Assembly: GCA_030065235.1 (NCBI GenBank)
Contig: JASJDC010000005.1
Coordinates: 124,001-188,000, forward strand
Origin: Alphaproteobacteria bacterium
GTDB taxonomy: Bacteria; Pseudomonadota; Alphaproteobacteria; UBA8366; Aestuariispiraceae
Direction: 5' to 3'
DNA: 64,000 nucleotides
The first letter of the stretch is position 1, and the number at the start of each line of letters is the position of its first letter. A program made the position numbers and the translations under genes. Of this stretch, positions 60,031 to 64,000 are shown in pieces. A model generated the notes under the pieces. That model searched no databases and was not told the DNA's origin. It worked only from the letters and a program-made list of their open reading frames with translations.

Positions 60031-61479
60031 CTAGGAGGCCGGCGGGCCGGAGTCGGTCGGGGCCGCGGTTGGGTTCATGTCTTGCAGCAGCCGTCCATGC
60101 CGGCGGGTTTCCGCCACCACATCCGCGAAGGTGACGAGGCCTTTACCTTCCAGAAGCGGGATCAGCCGGACAAGCGCCTCGGCGGTGGCCTCCGCGTCGC
60201 CGAGGGCCGTGTGCCGGCGCTCCGATGCGATCTTGATGGCGAGCCGCTCACAGAGCGCGTCGAGCGAATGTTGCTCGGTAACGCCGAAGACGACGGCGGA
60301 GAGCAGGACCGTGTCGAGAACCGGATGCGCCCAACGAAGGCCGGTCGCCGCCTCCTCCCGCTTCAGGAAGGCGAGATCGAACGGCGCGTTATGCGCCACC
60401 AGAACCGCGCCGCCGGCGAAATGATGGAACTCCTGGCAGATGGTTCCGAAGTCCGGCGCGCCGGCGACATCGGCGTCCGAGATGCCATGAACCCGCGTCG
60501 AGGCGGGCGGGATTGGACGGTCCGGATCGACATAGCTGTCCAAAATCTCGCCGGCGACGATCCGGCCCTTCAGCACGCGCACGGCGCCGAGTTGGATGAC
60601 GTCGTCCGTCTCCGGCGATAGTCCGGTCGTCTCCGTGTCGAAGGCGACGAAACAAAGGTCGCGGATCGGCGTCGCGTCGATCTCGGGGGTCGCGGCGGCG
60701 TCCAACAGGCTGAAATCATAGACCAGAGGCCGTTGTTCTTCGGGGGCTAGAGCGACTGCCTCCGACCGAAAGACCAGCATATAATCGCCCGCGCCGAGCG
60801 GCTTCAGCGTAACGTCATAGCTGTCTGTATCGTTGACGGCGGTCAGCGTCGTCTCTACTTCCGCCTCCGCTTCACGCAGCGCCGCGATGGCGGCGTCGAG
60901 GGCGTCCTTGACGAAATAGTCGGTCAGCGGCGCCTTAAGCCGGGCGCAGCCGATTCTGCCCAGTAGCGCCGCGGCCTGTCCGTCATACAGAACGATCTCG
61001 TTGCGCCGGTTGGCGAGGAGCGTGGCGACGGGAATCTCGGTCAGAAGCGCGGTAAGCCGCTCGGTCTCGGATTTCAGCCGCTCGGTCTCGTCCGCAACCT
61101 GGGCTGCGACATCGAGCACGCCGGATTCCAGCGTCGTCGCCACGGCGCGGGCGGCCGGGGCGAGGTCGCCGAGATATTTCGCCGTCTCGGGATCGAGTGT
61201 CAGATCGACGCCGCTATGGGCGCGCAGGCGCAGGCTGGCGGCGAGCCGGTCGATCGGTTTGGCGACATTCTCGTCGAACAGCAGCCAGATCGCGACCAAC
61301 AGGCCTGTATTCATAAAGGCGAAGGCGATCAGCGCCGTCACGAACGGGCCCAGCGGCAAGCCGGGCTCGGCCCGAGACCAGCCGAACCAGAGCGCCGCGC
61401 CCGCGATGACCGCCGCGCCAGCCGCCAGGAACGCAAAGAACAGGAAGATGCGCAGGCGTAGGCTTAGGCGGGTGAACAT
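60031..61479 (-). CDS. Membrane-anchored DnaQ-like 3'-5' exonuclease with sensor-like N-terminus
   Basis: A 482-residue protein. There are two membrane helices (IFLFFAFLAAGAAVIAGAAL; FVTALIAFAFMNTGLLVAIW), then a HAMP-like and coiled segment, and a PAS-like part (LLTEIPVATLLANRRNEIVLYD). A DEDDh exonuclease follows: FVAFDTETTGLSPETDDVIQ, AHNAPFDLAFL, and RRHTALGDAEATAEAL. It could act on DNA or RNA at the membrane. Start 61479 with GGGGAC upstream, 1 nt from the preceding gene. It belongs to the operon with the DUF294 protein and the symporter. Confidence 0.85.
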   Translation of the reverse strand: MFTRLSLRLRIFLFFAFLAAGAAVIAGAALWFGWSRAEPGLPLGPFVTALIAFAFMNTGLLVAIWLLFDENVAKPIDRLAASLRLRAHSGVDLTLDPETAKYLGDLAPAARAVATTLESGVLDVAAQVADETERLKSETERLTALLTEIPVATLLANRRNEIVLYDGQAAALLGRIGCARLKAPLTDYFVKDALDAAIAALREAEAEVETTLTAVNDTDSYDVTLKPLGAGDYMLVFRSEAVALAPEEQRPLVYDFSLLDAAATPEIDATPIRDLCFVAFDTETTGLSPETDDVIQLGAVRVLKGRIVAGEILDSYVDPDRPIPPASTRVHGISDADVAGAPDFGTICQEFHHFAGGAVLVAHNAPFDLAFLKREEAATGLRWAHPVLDTVLLSAVVFGVTEQHSLDALCERLAIKIASERRHTALGDAEATAEALVRLIPLLEGKGLVTFADVVAETRRHGRLLQDMNPTAAPTDSGPPAS

Positions 61480-61480
61480 C

Positions 61481-62002
61481 TCAGGTCCCCCGGCAGACAA
61501 GGGCGATGATCGGGTCGCCCTCCGGCACGCGCCGCCAATCGGCGTCTACGATACGGCCGTCCGATGCGAATTCGGCCCCGTCGATCAGCAGCGCCGAGCG
61601 GCGCGCGGGGCAGTCATACAGCATCGGCGCCTGCTTCACCGTCGACCAGCGGCCGAAGAAATACAGCTCGACCAGACGCTGATCGGGCAGCGCCGGGTTC
61701 CGCCGCATCGTTCCCGTATCGACCGCGACAAAGCGCTTGGTGAAGGGAACAGCCTGGGTCCAAGGACGGAACCAGCTTTTCTCCTCAACCGTGCTGGCGA
61801 TCTCGAGACCCTGGGGCAGGGTTGCTGTGGTGCGGTCGTACCAGGTGTATTCGTTGGATATGGTCGTCGCCAGCATCCCCAGGCCCGCCGCCACCGGCGT
61901 CACGAACCGCGGCAGGCGGCGCCCGGTCAGCACATTCAGGAGCATCGCGATCCCCGCGCATGCAAACCCCGCGACGATAGTGGCGATCAGCTCGAAGAAC
62001 AT
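61481..62002 (-). CDS. Small membrane protein of the DUF294/exonuclease operon
   Basis: A 173-residue protein. There are two N-terminal helices (FFELIATIVAGFACAGIAMLLN; FVTPVAAGLGMLATTI) and then a soluble domain of about 110 residues with WYDRTTATLPQGLEIAST and VELYFFGRWSTVKQAPMLYDCPA. I know no function. It starts 4 nt after the DUF294 gene stop and ends 1 nt before the exonuclease start, so it is embedded in the operon and probably works with these neighbours. Confidence 0.75.
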   Translation of the reverse strand: MFFELIATIVAGFACAGIAMLLNVLTGRRLPRFVTPVAAGLGMLATTISNEYTWYDRTTATLPQGLEIASTVEEKSWFRPWTQAVPFTKRFVAVDTGTMRRNPALPDQRLVELYFFGRWSTVKQAPMLYDCPARRSALLIDGAEFASDGRIVDADWRRVPEGDPIIALVCRGT

Positions 62003-62006
62003 GCGC

Positions 62007-63827
62007 CTATCCCAACGTGCCTTTCCCTGATCCTGCCGCCGATTGCATCGTCTTGACCACCACAAAAGCGTCACGCAGGTGACTGCGCTCGAAATCAGAG
62101 AGTTTCGAGGGATGGACGAAATTATCGGGCTTTTCGCCGGCGGCGATCTGCCCCGCCTGATGCTCGAGCCTTGTATCCGCGATCAGATCATAGGCGGCGA
62201 TCAGGTCTGCGCCGCCTTCGCGCGACACTGCGCCGGCGGCGATCGCCGCCTCGAGCCGCGCCCGCGTGTTTACCGGCGCGAGCCGTCCTTGCAGCGTGTA
62301 GATTCGACCCAGGTCGACGATGGGCACGACGCCGTTCAGCTTCAGGTCGACCCGGTTGCGATATTCGCCCGATCGCACCCGCGCCAAGCCGCCGAGCAGT
62401 CCGAGCGGCGGTTGGTGCTTCAGCGAGTTCGAGATCATATGGGCGACGAAGATCGAGTTCCGCGACGCTTTTTCCAGCGTGTCCGATTGCAGATCCGAAA
62501 AAAGGCTGACATCGCCGCCGATAGGGCGGAGGTCGAACATCACCGAGGCCAGCATCTGCGCCTCCGGGTTCGGTTGCGCGATCCAGCCCGCGAAATAGTC
62601 GCGCCAGACCCGTAGCGGCTGACGCCAGCGCGGGTTGGTCGCCATCATGTCGCCGGGGCAGTAATAGTAGCCGCAGACATCCAGCCCGTCTGAAACAAAC
62701 CGCGCCAATTCCTCGAAATAGGCGTCGTCGGCCTTTGTCGCGTCATCGGACAGGATCAGGCAATTGTCCTGGTCCGAAACGCCCGTCTGTTCCTGCCGGC
62801 CCTGCGAGCCGCAGGCCAGCCAGAGATAGGGAACGGGGGGCGCGCCCAGCTTCTCTTCGGCGAGCGCGAGCAGCCGCCGCGTCGCGGTGTCGGCGATGTC
62901 GGTGACCAGACGCGTGACGACGTCGTGCCGGTTCCCGGCGCCGACCAACTGCGCCAGCAGCCGCGGGATCTCGGCGGTGGTGCGCGCCATCTGCTCGGCG
63001 CTGTCGGCGCGGGACAGGCGGCGCACCAGATCGCCGGACGACATCGCCTGCGCGCGGGTAAGGTCGGTCTGGGTCACGATGCCCAGGAGCGCGCCGTCCT
63101 GGACGATGGGCACATGGCCTACACTGCGCTCCATCATCAGATGCAGAACGTCGGTGCCGAGCGCGTCCGGCCCCAGCGACAGCGGATCGCTTGTCATGAT
63201 GTCCGAGACCGGGGCCGAAGGGTCGCCACCCTGGGTCGCCACCCAACCGTTAATGTCCTGCACCGTGACGATGCCGCACAAGCCGGTCGCGTCGCTGATG
63301 CAGACCGATGAGATATCCGCGTCATACATCCGCCGCGCCGCCGCCTGGATCGACGTCTCGGGCGTGCAGGTGACCGGGTCCGGCGTCATGAGCTTGCCGA
63401 CGGGGAAGGTCGCCAGGTTCTTGCGATCTGTCGCGCCCTGCGCGCCGCGCTCGAAAAAGCGGGCGACGGCGGGGTGCTGTTCGATCAAGGCGAAGAGCGT
63501 TCGCCCGGGCAGCAGAATCAAACTGGACGGCGCCACGGCGAGGGCGGTGCGGCCCGCGACGCCGCTCGCCAATAGAGCGCGTTCGCCAAAGGAATTGCGG
63601 GGTCCGAGCAGCGAAATCTGATCCCCGCTCGGTTCGAGAATTTCGACCTCGCCGGACACCACGATATAAAGGTCGGTCAGCGGATCGCCGACTGAAAAAA
63701 TCGTCTCGCCCGCTTCGATATCTTTGGCTGTGCAGGTCTCGGACAGACGCGCCAAATCGCCCTCTTCCAGACTGTCATACGGGTGCAGTGAGGCGAGAAA
63801 CTGCGACAGCGGCGCCGGAAGGGTCAT
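62007..63827 (-). CDS. cNMP-binding/CBS/DUF294 putative nucleotidyltransferase
   Basis: A 606-residue protein. The cyclic-nucleotide-binding-like domain (IFSVGDPLTDLYIVVSGEVEI, FGERALLASG) spans about residues 15-125. Two CBS motifs follow (VGKLMTPDPVTCTPETSIQAA; VSDIMTSDPLSLGPDALGTD, split). A DUF294 GlnD-like nucleotidyltransferase has ACGSQGRQEQTGVSDQDN, then a DUF294_C helical domain. It may transfer a nucleotide to a protein or small molecule under adenylate control, for example of the adjacent symporter; this is inferred from operon position. Confidence 0.88.
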   Translation of the reverse strand: MTLPAPLSQFLASLHPYDSLEEGDLARLSETCTAKDIEAGETIFSVGDPLTDLYIVVSGEVEILEPSGDQISLLGPRNSFGERALLASGVAGRTALAVAPSSLILLPGRTLFALIEQHPAVARFFERGAQGATDRKNLATFPVGKLMTPDPVTCTPETSIQAAARRMYDADISSVCISDATGLCGIVTVQDINGWVATQGGDPSAPVSDIMTSDPLSLGPDALGTDVLHLMMERSVGHVPIVQDGALLGIVTQTDLTRAQAMSSGDLVRRLSRADSAEQMARTTAEIPRLLAQLVGAGNRHDVVTRLVTDIADTATRRLLALAEEKLGAPPVPYLWLACGSQGRQEQTGVSDQDNCLILSDDATKADDAYFEELARFVSDGLDVCGYYYCPGDMMATNPRWRQPLRVWRDYFAGWIAQPNPEAQMLASVMFDLRPIGGDVSLFSDLQSDTLEKASRNSIFVAHMISNSLKHQPPLGLLGGLARVRSGEYRNRVDLKLNGVVPIVDLGRIYTLQGRLAPVNTRARLEAAIAAGAVSREGGADLIAAYDLIADTRLEHQAGQIAAGEKPDNFVHPSKLSDFERSHLRDAFVVVKTMQSAAGSGKGTLG

Positions 63828-63840
63828 GTGTGAAGCTCTC

Positions 63841-63880
63841 AGAAAAGGCGGTCCCGCCCGCGGCGACGCGGACGGGACCG
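63841..63880 (-). terminator. Hairpin between symporter and DUF294 genes
   Basis: On the minus strand a 13-bp stem with one mismatch (CGGTCCCGTCCGC with GCGGGCGGGACCG) and 6-nt loop is followed by CCTTTTCT. It looks like an intrinsic terminator, yet lies only 22 nt before the DUF294 start, so it may attenuate readthrough into the operon. Confidence 0.6.
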
Positions 63881-63908
63881 TTTCAGATACGCGCTACGCG
63901 CGCGGCGA

Positions 63909-64000
63909 TCAGTGACCGCTGACGGCCGCGCCGGCCCCTTTCGGGACGCGAACGCTGGCCACCAGGTCTTTGATCTCCTGTGGGGTCTCCTTGGTCATGC
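63909..64000 (-). CDS. C-terminal end of a sodium:solute (acetate-type) symporter; continues beyond window
   Basis: About 30 codons are visible, ending HGS-rich: TKETPQEIKDLVASVRVPKG, then a Gly/Ala tail and TGA. This matches the short cytosolic tail (PSxEVQxLVxxLRxPxG) that ends VC_2705-type cation:acetate symporters. Such symporters are often followed by DUF294 and DnaQ-like genes, as here. The membrane part is outside the window, so the call is moderate. Confidence 0.6.
   Translation of the reverse strand, partial: MTKETPQEIKDLVASVRVPKGAGAAVSGH

Noticed and set aside
1-64000. CRISPR array, insertion sequence, prophage or replication origin
   Set aside because: No spaced direct-repeat array, transposase, integrase, phage structural gene, or DnaA-box cluster was seen.

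Overview
This 64 kb window is a gene-dense, high-GC chromosomal segment that looks like a free-living alphaproteobacterium, possibly Rhodospirillales-like. The taxonomic reading rests on a PAS_5-type protein, a DUF1289 protein, ApaG, a heterotetrameric sarcosine oxidase operon, a GlxA-type regulator and an acetate-symporter/DUF294/exonuclease operon. Most of the window reads as core or catabolic genome. I see no phage, insertion sequence, integrase or CRISPR array.

Layout. 1-14.6 kb: the tail of an M32 carboxypeptidase, a class IV aminotransferase, AsnB, DUF1289, an arsR-arsP pair, a LysR/azoreductase divergent pair, an orphan molybdenum hydroxylase, a GNAT, an ArsR-SRPBCC pair whose SRPBCC gene carries an in-frame stop, a hydroxyacid-oxoacid transhydrogenase, a NifU-like protein and an amidohydrolase. 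14.7-16.0 kb: a tRNA-Gly(CCC), then an AT-rich sulfotransferase-like gene, closed by a 28-bp imperfect copy of the 5' end of that tRNA. This is the clearest sign of horizontal transfer in the window. 16.1-32.3 kb: a GNAT, a YnjBCD-type ABC transporter, ApaG, TrkH, ArgE, a GNAT-methyltransferase pair, PdxJ, a small motility-like protein, a cyclophilin, a PAS protein, secreted proteins, an AlkC-like protein and a HigBA-like toxin-antitoxin pair.

32.3-40.4 kb: soxBDAG (minus strand) with a divergent GlxA/GbdR-like regulator and mmsA, a coherent one-carbon and amine catabolism locus. 40.4-46 kb: a membrane class III cyclase, an OmpR-type two-component system divergent from a membrane-anchored EF-hand protein (with TTTGCGAC repeats between them), and a homocysteine S-methyltransferase. 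46.0-46.5 kb: a 41-codon minus-strand ORF with its own terminator and an unusual AT-rich inverted repeat upstream. 46.5-64 kb: GDPD, a PQQ-type sugar dehydrogenase, a Ca2+/Na+ exchanger, a redoxin, an AraC regulator, a hydrolase fused to a membrane domain, a SAP/DUF6434 protein, an EF-hand protein with a glycine-zipper protein, a fused 5-oxoprolinase, a VOC protein, AzlCD, and an operon of acetate-type symporter (end only), cNMP/CBS/DUF294 nucleotidyltransferase, small membrane protein and membrane-anchored DnaQ-like exonuclease.

A recurring architectural feature is that four convergent gene pairs overlap by exactly 4 nt at their stop codons. All family names come from recognising motifs by eye, with no database search. 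Start codons were chosen by ribosome-binding-site spacing and family N-termini.
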